From: Piezodorus guildinii
Lineage: Eukaryota > Arthropoda > Insecta > Hemiptera > Pentatomidae
Direction of reading: 5' to 3'
NCBI GenBank assembly: GCA_023052935.1
Contig: CM041297.1
Coordinates: forward strand, 51,999,917 to 52,063,916
Length of the DNA stretch: 64,000 nt
Part shown: positions 44,860 to 54,969 of the stretch, in pieces
Numbering within the stretch: position 1 is the first letter of the stretch
How the letters are laid out: every line of letters starts with the position of its first letter
The notes under the pieces: model-generated
Databases searched by the model: none
Told to the model about the DNA's origin: nothing
The model's input: the letters and a program-made list of their open reading frames with translations, nothing else
Translations under genes and position numbers: made by a program

Positions 44860-44995
44860 GGAGCATTCAGGAATTTACGAGGGTTCGAATTGGGAAGATT
44901 TTGATGGTTTACAGAAGCCCCAATACCCAACTCTGTAAGTTCAGGTCATACAAATGAGCATTTTGTAGTTAGGTGGAAGTTTTACTCACTCACCT
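44860..44995 (-). pseudogene. Second Jockey-like scrap
   Basis: The minus-strand reading KLPPNYKMLICMT then YRVGYWGFCKPSKSSQFEPS repeats the LPLNYKRLIYMT ... WG segment present about 400 bp to the left. It is a short fragment of the same family, possibly a local duplication. Confidence 0.55.
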
Positions 44996-45179
44996 ACAGA
45001 CCCATTGTATTAGTTGAAGTCACTGAAATCGGCGAATATTTAATAGGCTTTATTATATTCTAATAATTAATCATTTAATTTCAGTCATATTAATCAATGT
45101 ACCACTCACTCTATTAAAAGGTCTGCTAAATTCGGTGCAGAAGTTGTAAACTAATGATTGGAAGACTTTACAAGTTTCC

Positions 45180-45370
45180 ATCGCTGAGAAGTGATAAAGA
45201 GGCTGTTAATGACGAGGCAGTTTAGCGGCGGTCCTGATTCGGGAATTATATCGAGATGGAATATTCACGAGTCGTGGGCTGCTAATTGAAAACCCCCCGA
45301 ATCTAACTGCCTTCCAGAACCTCCGGCCAACGCACGTCCAATTAGCCGATAATTTTATCATCCCATTGTC
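45180..45370. promoter_or_regulatory. Unique G+C-richer block with homeodomain-type sites
   Basis: The block contains GCTGCTAATTGAAAACC and CCAATTAGCCGATAATTTTA in otherwise non-coding unique sequence. It is followed by a 97-codon frame (45373-45666, + strand) with no recognised domain. It may be a conserved regulatory sequence. Confidence 0.22.
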
Positions 45371-45669
45371 TCTTGAACAGAAACTTGATCAGCCAGCATA
45401 ATGTATGTGTAGCACGACCTACCGTTGTCTCCGCTTTTAACCACCATTGTCATCAGAATAAAGGAACTTCATGCAAACAATATGGGAAGAGAGCAATACA
45501 TTATAGATCCGAACAAAATTTGTTGACATACAAGAGAAAGGGTACTAGTCGGGTATATTGGCCACATCGAATTCGCTCATGCAGGGTCCAAAATATGATT
45601 GATTGTCATCTACATGTTTCCTCATCAGTATTTTGTTTACTTAACCCTTATGTAATTTGTATATAACCA

Positions 45670-46367
45670 TATTTGTACATTAAAAAATATTTTCATACTA
45701 ATGAAAGTGCAGTGAATTTTCTTCAGGTGCGTAAAATTATTCCACCACTCCTCTCCCCTTTAATAAATGAATGAACGAATAAAAAATAATTTTTATTCTT
45801 CGACAGCAAGTCCTTCAAGATTAATATAAAAGTACAATTTTGAGATTCCTCTTCTGGCTATACAAATGTTATAATTTTATATACATAATGGATAGCAGAT
45901 TATATTATATATAATGAATTTATATAGGTCTACAAAGATAATATGGTTACCTTAAAGAACTTTAAATAACAAAAACATATACTTGAACAATAAAACATTA
46001 AGAAAAAAATTAAAGAAAATAAAAATTGAATGAAGCATAAAGAGGGTTAATAGTTCAACTGTAGATTGATATTCTAGGAGATGGATAGATAGTTAATGTT
46101 TGGAGACAGTTAAGGATTGAGATGTGCGAATGGACTTTATTAATTCCAAAATAAAGAAGCAGGAATGACAAAGGATATCTTCAAGGAAATAGTTCTATGA
46201 GAGGGAATGAGTAGGTTTAAAGGCTGAGATCTTGTGTTGATAATAGCTATCATGTTGTGAAGATTTTTGTTTGGCAATGTTCTAAATGGTATTTCAATGA
46301 CAAAGAAAAAAATAATTAAGAAAATACTGACGGAGAATATAATCCGGCAAATATAACGCTGAGAGAG
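45670..46367. other. AT-rich spacer
   Basis: No gene recognised. The 82-codon minus-strand frame at 46140-46388 overlaps the start of the MITE and lacks features. Confidence 0.5.
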
Positions 46368-46371
46368 AATT

Positions 46372-46744
46372 GAGACTTTGATTTCCAAAAAGTACTAAAG
46401 GACATTTTTTTACTAATAGTTATTTTTTTAATATTTCTATGTTTATCAAGTTCTATAATCAAATCTCTATTGATTTTATCTAATGAAACACCCAAGCTCT
46501 TTATAAACGCAATTTAGAAATATAATATTTTCTAAAGGAAATAATTACACATTTAATTTCGTTCTAAATAATACCAAAACATCTCATTTCATATATTTAA
46601 TATGATGTTATTAATATACTAAAAAAACAATTCTGGATTTTAATGCGAAAATAATAAAATTAGCTAATATAATAATTAGTGATTTTCGCGCCTCCTGTAA
46701 AGTTTCCTGGAATGGATATAGTACCTTTTGGAAATCAACGTCTC
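46372..46744 (+). mobile_element. GAGACG-ended MITE, copy 3 (373 bp)
   Basis: The ends are GAGACTTTGATTTCCAAAAA and CTTTTGGAAATCAACGTCTC. AATT flanks both sides (46368-46371 and 46745-46748). Interior order is as in copy 1 (CTAAAGGACATTTTT at the left, AATGGATATAGTACC at the right). It lies about 100 bases before the IS1595-like remnant. Confidence 0.88.
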
Positions 46745-46849
46745 AATTGTCCCAGCAATACTGCATTGGTGGCTTTTTGTTTAAAGACGATAGTGATTCC
46801 TGGAGTTACCTCCTGACAGAAGTGCAGAAACTCTAATGGACCATTATTC

Positions 46850-47045
46850 AAAGAAGAATGAACATTTGCAACATTATTTTGTCTGATTGTCGAGAATCCT
46901 ACATATTAGAGGGTATACACATCAAACAGTTAATCATAATTTGCAATTTATCGATCCTGAAACCCTTGCAAATACTCAAAGGATAGAAATGCTCTGACAA
47001 AGTGCCCAAAGCGGAAACAAGAAAAGAAGAGTATTAGACTTTTTT
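46850..47045 (+). pseudogene. IS1595/ISXO2-like (Merlin-type) transposase remnant
   Basis: ILSDCRESY, then after a frameshift HQTVNHNLQFIDPETLANTQ and RIEML, an in-frame stop, and QSGNKKRRVLDF. SDCW-x-x-Y followed by HQTVNHS-x-x-FVDP-x-T-x-x-HTQ-x-IE-x-x-W is the core of DDE transposases of the IS1595 group, which occur in animals as Merlin-type or ISXO2-like elements. The tryptophan after IE is a stop here. No terminal repeats were found, so the element's extent is unknown. Confidence 0.75.
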
Positions 47046-47144
47046 GTTTCGTTTGGTTTTAGGGCGTACAACAGATTGGTCGTCAACGCTCTCTAATTAG
47101 TCATTGTCATTGCTCAATCTCGGTTTAATTAGTGGTTACTTCAG

Positions 47145-47243
47145 ATAACGAGGAGGCGCAGCAGCAGAGTGCGAAGCCCAGTCCCGCTGGGGCCCGACGA
47201 CGGTCAGAAGCCGTCCAAGTCCGCCATATTAAAGAGTAGCTGT
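47145..47243 (+). CDS. Candidate coding exon, possibly C-terminal (99 nt)
   Basis: GGTTACTTCAG ends at 47144 and GTAAGT begins at 47244. The DNA is G+C-rich within AT-rich flanks. Two frames are open. In the phase required by the 42411 exon it reads NEEAQQQSAKPSPAGARRR, SEAVQVRHIKE and stops at TAG 47237-47239, which would make it the last coding exon. In frame zero it reads ITRRRSSRVRSPVPLGPDDG and continues open through the donor, giving a 33-codon cassette. I cannot decide between them. The protein is not recognised. Confidence 0.4.
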
Positions 47244-47391
47244 GTAAGTATTGAGGATACAAAGGTTGTTTTGAGGATGTGGATAAAAACAACGCAGTCC
47301 TATGCCTGTCATTTACATTAGTACATTCCACCAATTTTTATAATATAGTATCTTTACGTGAAAAAGTTCAAATTCTGTCAATTTCTCGGAG

Positions 47392-47502
47392 ATAACGCGC
47401 CCATCGGACGAGTGGCACCTGCGTGACCCCCGGCACAGTCCCCGCCAGCCCAAAGCACTGTCATCCCCCCGGCACCCTGCTCAGCATCTGGGTTTAGCTT
47501 AA
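47392..47502 (+). CDS. Candidate terminal exon downstream of 47243
   Basis: After the pyrimidine-rich TTCTGTCAATTTCTCGGAG the frame ITRPSDEWHLRDPRHSPRQP then KALSSPRHPAQHLGLA runs to TAA at 47500-47502. It begins ATAACG like the exon at 47145 and follows it in phase if that exon is read in frame zero with a 148-base intron. A GAG acceptor is weak. The opposite strand is also open because of high G+C, so this is tentative. Confidence 0.25.
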   Translation: MTRPSDEWHLRDPRHSPRQPKALSSPRHPAQHLGLA

Positions 47503-48480
47503 GTATTTTTAAAAAGTTTATTTTGTAAATAGGTGTACAAGGCTTTAACCAATGAGGAAATAGACTTCTTGTCATCATTTTTAACGGAATTTATGTATTG
47601 GCAAAAAAGTTAATTCATCACATGATCCATTTTGCATAAGCAAATTCAATGTGGTCCGAATAACCGATTTTCACCCAAAAATAAATATAGCTAATAAAAA
47701 ATAATGTACAATACCTTAACTATTTTAACCGATCCTAATACTTTTTAAACGGCGAAGGAATAGACCCAACTAGCCATTGAGCTCATAAACCCTCCTTTTC
47801 CCTTATTGAGGGCGGAACGCATTAGGGAGAAATTCCTTTATCTGATTAGAGAAATCTGCTTAGGGGATCCTTTAGTGAAGGGACAGCGCGTGGGAAATGT
47901 AAGGAGGAAAATCAAATCAATAGGGAGAGGAAAATATAAAGGAAATCTTCCCTAATCCAGGGATTATGGTCCTCAGGGCTGGACCCATCCCTTCTCCTTT
48001 CAAGGTGGTAAACTCTAAGGAATATTAAATCCCTTTTCAATAGGTAAGGGATTATGTTTCGTGACTCCGTGGTCTATTTATGAAAAAAAGAAACAAGGTA
48101 CTAGAATAAAAAATTACTTGGATGAACTTTTTATAAAAATTAATTTATCAAATTCCTCATTTCTTTGATTATTAACAGTAATTTTATAAATTAAGTTTTA
48201 TTTCATTTTATATTCAATATCTTTCTTTTTTCTGTATTTAAAATTTAATATTAGTGATGAGGTCTAGGTTTAAAAAAAATAGTAGTATAAAACTATTTAA
48301 TTAATACCTATATAACCTGAAATATTAACATTAATAATTGTATAAATAAATAATTTAGGTAGACTTGTAAAGAGGAAGAATAGGTTTTTGATGAAGTGTA
48401 AAAAAATTAATAAATAAACAACATAAAAATGTCTGTATCTATTTATTTATTTAAACAACATAAAAAACAATATAAAATTA
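47503..48480. other. Spacer; 47750-48060 moderately G+C-rich
   Basis: The patch 47750-48060 holds several AGGGATTA-type and TAATCCCT-type words in both orientations (for example near 47962 and 48040), suggesting a short structured repeat. No frame is convincing. Confidence 0.35.
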
Positions 48481-48484
48481 TAAA

Positions 48485-48850
48485 CGGCTAAATATATAAG
48501 TTGAACCAATGCGACCATTTCGATAACGTAAGAAAAAGAGAGGAAAAATATTTTGTATGTATTTTTTTTTTCTTTCTAACATCAAAACAGTAATATAGAT
48601 GAATAATATTTAGTTTGAAAGCTAAAGATTTCAGAAATAATATTATCTTACAATCAATGTTGTAGAAGGTAATGGAGATAGATGAAAAAGCAATAACACT
48701 GACTGTTGTAGATAATAATATAATTAATTATTTGATAAAACACATGTTTCTATCGAAACTCGATGTAATTAATTATTAAACTATTTTTCTATAATTCATT
48801 TTCATAACGGTGGTAAGTGGAAGTCGTGTTTTCTGCGCACCAGATTTTTT
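48485..48850 (-). mobile_element. Helentron-like element, reverse, 5' part only
   Basis: The right edge, read on the minus strand, is AAAATCTGGTGCGCAGAAAA followed by CGACTTCCACTTACC. The body agrees with the first 370 bases of the family, including AAACACATGTTTCTATCGAA on the + strand. The right half is missing. Confidence 0.65.
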
Positions 48851-50316
48851 AAAGATTTATTTTAAGCTGTTTTATAATTTGTCATAAAAGTTATTTCTAT
48901 CATATATTACATAAGTGTTTCAGTTTATAATGCTTAAACAAATTCGTTACATCTAAAGCATATTAATATTATTATTACTAGCCCATTTAGTCTAACGTGC
49001 ACTAAATTACTTATAAGTGTTATGACAGTCGTATTTCATCTAAAGATATTAGAGTACTTGGAAAGGTTTTGATGTTCTGTGTAGCGTTATAATCCTGATA
49101 TTTTTCATTTTTACAGAAAATAAATAAGGCGTCCTGTCCCCTGGCGCCGAATATTTCACCATGGATCTAAATATAATTTAGAGGGAAAGCTTTTAGATTT
49201 TCTCTGGAAACAGAATTTACTTGGATCGGAATGCTAAATATGTTTACGTAACAGATTTTCCACGTAGGTGAGGGGGTTGTACGAAATTCCTCAACATTAA
49301 ACTTGCATCAAAACAAGCCATATAATATTCGTTTATAAATTATTATAATTATGATTTGAGTTAGAATTGAAAAAAAAAAAATTAAAATTTGGAACATGAT
49401 TTTTTTAAATAAAAACATTCCTTTGAAATAGAAGAAGATAAAAATTATTATTTTTTTTTTTTTAGATTTTTATTTTTTAAAGATTTTACCAGTGACTGCT
49501 AACCTCAGACTTAATACATGTTGTGGTATTGTAATAATTACATGTTAATCTTAAGTGGTAATTATTAGTGAGGTTAATGGTACGTATAGCTTAAATTGGT
49601 TTTGAAACAGTTGGAAAAATAATTAAAAAAACAAATAATAATAATAAAATAAAAATAAACGTAAGAATTCAACTAGAATACAAAAATATAGCAAATTATT
49701 ATTTATTTATTTATTATCATTATTTAATATAAATGTCAATAGGTCAATAAAGGCCTGTAATTGACATCAAAATTAGCAATCTTTTGGTTTTTTGCTTATA
49801 GACTACACTAATAAATTTTTACATTCCACAATTAAATAATGAAGTAATATATGTTTTGTGTGTAACGATTTAGATTATTTTTGTCTTAGTCACCTAATTT
49901 TCGGATGATTAATTTGTTAATGATTAATTATCTTAGTTTTCTGGAATAATTGATTAATTGAAGATAAAATTATTTATTTTAAAGTGGGCTATCGAGAGCT
50001 AATTTTTAATATATTTTTGCAATACGTTAACTGCTATATTATATTTAAAATAAGGTATAACTCACTAAACAGTCCATTGGAATTTATAAGCTTCAAGCGC
50101 CATATTTATCTGTAACGATTTAATTTATAAAAAATCAGAACTTTTTTTTTTAAAACTGTCTAAAAGAAACTGAGGTTTAAGCATGGGTGGCTAAAGCAAT
50201 ATTCATTCACAATATAGTTATCAGGTGAGGAATTCCAGTTCTCCTTCCGACAATTAAAAAAAAAAAAGATTGTCTATTATTTTTAAGTTAAATTGGATAA
50301 AATTATCTAGATATAA
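48851..50316. other. AT-rich spacer
   Basis: About 1.5 kb with homopolymer runs and no recognised gene or repeat. Confidence 0.6.
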
Positions 50317-50643
50317 AAAAATGAATGGTCTTTTCCCTTGGTCATCCCATCATGCGTGAACGGCTACACCGATTTCTCTAATTCTTTGTTTGTTATGTTT
50401 AAATCAGTCAGGAGAAGGGTCATATGAAAGAGAAAAGTCACTTTGGAATATAAGTATTTTTTATTTTTTTTTTAATTTTGCTAAAATAAGTTACAATAAT
50501 CTCTATATCTTTCTATATAAAATTGAAATCAGGTGAAGGATTTTATGGTAGAAAAAAAGGGAAAAGTTACTTAGGTCAATAGGGTTTTTCTTTTTTTCGC
50601 TAAGTTATAGGTATTTCAGGACATTGACTGTCGGGTCAGCTAG
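50317..50643 (+). mobile_element. Helitron-like 3' end
   Basis: The sequence CGTGAACGGCTACACCGATT is a phrase common in arthropod Helitron-type repeats. The stretch ends TGACTGTCGGGTCAGCTAG and then T at 50644. CTAG at the 3' end, preceded by a small hairpin (TGAC/GTCA) and followed by T, fits the CTRR-T rule of Helitrons. The 5' end is not located, so the start given is approximate. Confidence 0.45.
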
Positions 50644-50644
50644 T

Positions 50645-51727
50645 TATAGATAAAAATGATGCTAGAGACGCCGAAATCTACCAAGAGCCTTTCGTAAAGA
50701 AAATTTTTTAACGACTGTTTTAGTGTGTTAAACCTAAATTTAAATATGTTTTTATTTAGTGCAAATATTTAAACTAATAAGAAGGTTATCGAAAAAAAAA
50801 ATCCGATAAAGAGGGCTGATATTAAATAACCATACAATAAATAACATGCATTAGTTGTTTTTTTTAAACTTGTGAATATTTGAAACACGTCAAATATTTT
50901 TTAAAACTAACTAACTATATCTCATTATTTACAATAAGTTAGTATGAATTTCTCTTTGAAAAATATTACATCGAAAATAAAAATAGTTTTGGCGGAATAA
51001 GTAGAATAAAAATAAAAATTGGGTTAATTCATGCCTTTAAGAAAAAAAATTCAATTACTCAAATTTGGTTTCCCTTTCTAGCAGCTCACGTCCAGTGACT
51101 GAATATGAAATATGACAGCAGAGAAGGTCTCACGTTACAACGAACATACATTACTTAATTAATCGTCCCAGTATTCAATTTCTCTAGAAGGTTTCTGATT
51201 CCTATGTTGAAAAAATAATTTCATCGTGAATTGAGTTCTAGTAAATTTTAATTTAGAGAATTAATAATTTAATCAAATGTTTATAAACAAAGATTTGTTT
51301 ATGAACCAGCCATTGTAAATGAAGACAATGGCCCTGAGACATCTTCAATCCCAGGTCATCTCTTTAATCAGGAAGCCAGACCACTTTCCGCTTGGATGCT
51401 GATTTGATTCCCGCCGAGCTCAAAAGGATTGCAAATTGGGTCAAACAAAACACCTTTGAATCTGATAATTTTTTTAATTTCTTAACAGTATTAAAAATAT
51501 ATTAAATATTTTCAGGATTAAAAAAAGGAAACAATTTGACATTAAAGATATAATCATTAAAAAATCTGTTCCCAATTTTTGGTTGATTAACGTTAAGAAA
51601 TTATTAGATTTTATACTTTCGTTATGATCAGCCATTAAAAATCGCTTTCTGGTAGTCTTAAATTATTTTTTCCACAGCTTACTCAATTATCTACATACGT
51701 TTTTCTTCTAAACCAATTTACATTGGA
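50645..51727. other. AT-rich spacer
   Basis: No gene recognised. A slightly balanced unique patch occurs at 51290-51460. Confidence 0.55.
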
Positions 51728-52490
51728 AAAAAATCTGATGCACGCAACACAAGACTTTTACTCACATACGTTGTTAAAATCAATTTAAGAATTTTTAAAT
51801 ACATCTAGAGATCAAAATATATTGCTGAAGAATTAGTTTCCTAGAGTTTCAATAGAAAAATGTGTTTTATTAAATAATATGTAATATTATTGTTTACGAC
51901 AATCAGTTAGTTTTATCGGCTTTTCATCATTCTACATTACCTTTTACAACTTTGTGTATAAGATATTATTTTTCCTAAAATCTTTAGCTTTCTAACGGTA
52001 CATTATTCGCCTATATTACCATTCTTATATCCAAAAGACTATAAGGTTACATACAAAAATAGTTTTGCTCTTTTCTCCTTTAGTTTGTTATCGAAAACGT
52101 TCAACTTACATATTTACCCGTTTTTGATCAATGATAACAAGTTGAAATGGTTAATCTATTCGAATCTACAACATTGAAGGTACTTCAGAGGAAGAAAATT
52201 TAAGCACTCGGCATTTAAGCGCTGTCAGACAATTTAAATCAGAATGTAACAAACATTATATTAAAGCCCATTAAATTTCACATGGATATATAGAGTTTAA
52301 TCAAAATTGTTAAGGCCGTTTTTGATAAAATCAAACAGTTCCTGTCTGCTGATTTTTGTAAAAACGTTGCTGTACCATCTCAGGTATACACGCTTTTAAA
52401 ATATGAAATTTTGTTCCTTGTGACTTTCGAAAAATTTCAAGATCGCTATACTGTCCCTTACGATATATTTCATATATAGGTAAGTGAATA
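51728..52490 (+). mobile_element. Helentron-like non-autonomous element
   Basis: It starts AAATCTGATGCACGCAACAC with ACTTTTACTCACAT as the subterminal block, and ends ATATATAGGTAAGTGAATAT. The part with the (CA)n and CAGACC is deleted. Both ends have point changes, so it is an older copy. Confidence 0.65.
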
Positions 52491-52938
52491 TAAAAAATAA
52501 CCAATTATAAGCAAATACCTCATTGAATGTCCTCGTATTAAGATCGATTAATTTGATCAACACAGTATCTCCTTACTTAAAAAGTAACCAGGAATCATTA
52601 ATTATTACCTAATAATAATAAATGTTTTAGAGAGGGAGGGAAATAGTGAATTATTTTTATTTTTTGTTTAAGCCGGGGTTAGTTAAGGAGCTTTAATGTA
52701 TACCTTTTACAGGTGACCGCGATGTATTGCTGGTTACATACCTTCAATCTAGGGGCAAGTTTTCATTCACATTCCTTTATAATTTGCACTAAAACTAGAA
52801 ATTATTAATTTTATACATTACAATTAATAATTTTATTGATCTAATCAATGGAATGACGCTTTTATAACGAGAAAACTACAAACTCTTCAGGAAAAAAAAT
52901 CAGATAACTGATTTAAATGTAATAACAGTTACATATTT

Positions 52939-53362
52939 AAAAATCTGGTGCGGGCAACACATGACTTTTACTTACCTTCGTTGTTAATATCGATTAAAGA
53001 ATTTTAAAATGCAGTTAGATATGAAAATGAGTGAAACTAACAAAGAATTAATTAAATTGAATTTCTATAGAAACGTAGTAAAAACATGCTACATGCATGC
53101 TGTAAAGTGGCTCTTCTGGTTAACTGATATTTTTGAAAAAGTTGCTGTAACATTTCCGGCGCATCGTTGTCTTAAATATGTAATTTCCATAGGACTTTTC
53201 GTTTTCGCCCTGAACTTACCACACACACACACAGACATTTTTCCGGGACTTGGTCGATTGGACACAGTGGATCCTAAAACGCGTATTTCCGTTGAAAACT
53301 CAAATTCGAAAATTTTCGAACGATCGTAATACTTTCCCTTACTTTGTATAAGTAAGTAAAAG
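52939..53362 (+). mobile_element. Helentron-like element, internally deleted (424 bp)
   Basis: Both ends are present: AAATCTGGTGCGGGCAACAC with ACTTTTACTTACC at the left, and AAGTAAGTAAAAGT at the right. About 400 bases of the middle are absent compared with 9541-10456. The (CA)n before CAGACA is retained. The 106-codon frame here (53009-53329) runs through the repeat and is not a gene. Confidence 0.7.
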
Positions 53363-53817
53363 TAATATATATATTTATGATAGAATGCTTTTTAAAATAT
53401 TTCCAATAAACATTACAATACACTAAACGAATTCGAATGAGTAATCAGCATCACTTTTTCCTTTGTTAGGGCTTGAATAAATTTTAAAAGAAATAATTGG
53501 GATAAAAAATTAATTGCAGTATGATAGTTTATTTTTAATCAATTCTATACATGAAAACTATGTTATTGATTTATTTTATGCCCGTAAATAAGGATGTTAT
53601 TTTAATTAAACTATGTACACAATGTAAATTGAAATTTTGAAACAACAAACCGATGCTATGACTAGTGAGATGTTTGATTGCGATAGAAATAGACTTCGCG
53701 GAAATGGCGGGAGTCATCAATACAACAGTCACCACCACGCACAGTGACGTAAATTTTTGGCGCCTAGCTATATTAAAGAATTCAACCCACTTTAAAATTT
53801 AAATCATACTTTATAAG

Positions 53818-53818
<1 letters not shown>
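53363..53818. other. AT-rich spacer
   Basis: A short balanced patch at 53690-53770 holds CACCACGCACAGTGACG. No gene recognised. Confidence 0.5.

Positions 53819-53861
<43 letters not shown>
53819..53861. repeat. (TA)n microsatellite
   Basis: About 43 bases of TA ending in CACA, directly before the hammerhead-core element. Confidence 0.95.
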
Positions 53862-53865
<4 letters not shown>

Positions 53866-53874
53866 TTTGTGTAA

Positions 53875-54520
53875 TAGGCCAAAAATACTTTAATTTAAAA
53901 TCATTTTTGTACCGACGTTTCGCCCTGCATTGTAGGCCTCCATCAGAGCTAAAAAAACAAAATAACAACCAATACAATTAAAAGAAAAATAATACGTTGG
54001 GTACAATAATAAGATATCAGTATAAAATATGGAAACAATATTATTATATGCTGTAAATATTACAAACGCAAAATGATTGTTAAATAAAATTATAATATAA
54101 TTGGCAGTTTAATATTGTATCACTTAAATATTTATATTCTGGTTATTTTTTCGTTTTTAATATTTATGTTCTTTTTTAAAAAATACCGTCAAATATTACT
54201 TCAAAATTGTTCTTTAAAATTAATGAATAACTTAGTTTCTCATTATAGTCTTCAAATATTTTCATTCCAATATTATCATCTTAATTTTATGTTTGTTTCC
54301 ATAATTTATTACTGTCATCTAATTATTGTACTCAACTCATCATTATTATTTTTAAACTGTTTTGGTTATCTTGTTTCTGTTAGCCCTGATGAAGGCCCAC
54401 GATGTAGGACGAAACTTAGGCACACAAATATAATAAGTTTTCTTTATAAGTGGGTTATACCTCGATGAACGCACACCCAACCAACATTTCCATCATATTC
54501 TTTCAACGGTCAACTAAAAC
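53875..54520. mobile_element. Element bounded by inverted hammerhead-like cores
   Basis: On the minus strand of 53912-53948: CTGATGG, AGGCCTACAATGCAGGGC, GAAA, CGTCGG. On the + strand: CTGATGA at 54386-54392, AGGCCCACGATGTAGGAC, then GAAA at 54411-54414. The cores point away from each other over about 430 bases of AT-rich sequence that holds a 117-codon frame (54115-54468) without domains. The right end has TTCTTTCAACGGTCAACT, shared with the loci at 713 and 20408. It is probably a non-autonomous Penelope-related element. Confidence 0.55.
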
Positions 54521-54658
54521 TCCATCTTTATTATTATTGTTTAATTAACTCATATATTCATATTTAGTTTAGTTAAGAATGTCGTTCAATTTCATTTTTA
54601 GATTTTTTTTTCGGTTTATGAATTAAAAAAAAATTCTCTTTTCTCTTAAATATACCAA

Positions 54659-54714
54659 ATATATTATATATATATATATATATTATATATATATATATAT
54701 ATATTATATATACG
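54659..54714. repeat. Imperfect (TA)n microsatellite
   Basis: TA tract with two TTA interruptions, then CGTGTGTGTG. The minus-strand frame over it begins with MAWLPEFYGSWADAASCHP before reaching the tract. That first part is unassigned. Confidence 0.9.
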
Positions 54715-54884
54715 TGTGTGTGGGTTGATTTCCACGACAACTTATTTCTGGAGATGTCCTCGTGCCTCAGAGACATCTGGCTACAGTCAGTTTTGAGCAG
54801 GTGGGGATGACAAGATGCAGCATCTGCCCACGAACCGTAGAATTCTGGAAGCCAAGCCACATATGCGTGGTTTAATGTGGTGTT

Positions 54885-54910
54885 GTTTATGGCAACATAT
54901 TGCCATAAAC
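54885..54910. repeat. Perfect 26-nt palindrome
   Basis: GTTTATGGCAA, CATA, TTGCCATAAAC: 11 paired bases around four. It lies in a short unique patch (54715-54960). It could be a protein-binding palindrome or chance, and the stem is too short for a miRNA precursor. Confidence 0.6.
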
Positions 54911-54969
54911 ATCATGATATGATGAAACTCGACACTCATAAATTCACATCTTTGTCCTTAGGTCTTTTC

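Noticed and set aside
53009..53329. 106-codon + strand frame with an apparent membrane-like segment
   Set aside because: It runs through the internally deleted Helentron-like copy and its (CA)n tract.
54885..54910. miRNA precursor
   Set aside because: The perfect stem is only 11 bp with a 4-base loop, too short for a precursor. Listed only as a palindrome.
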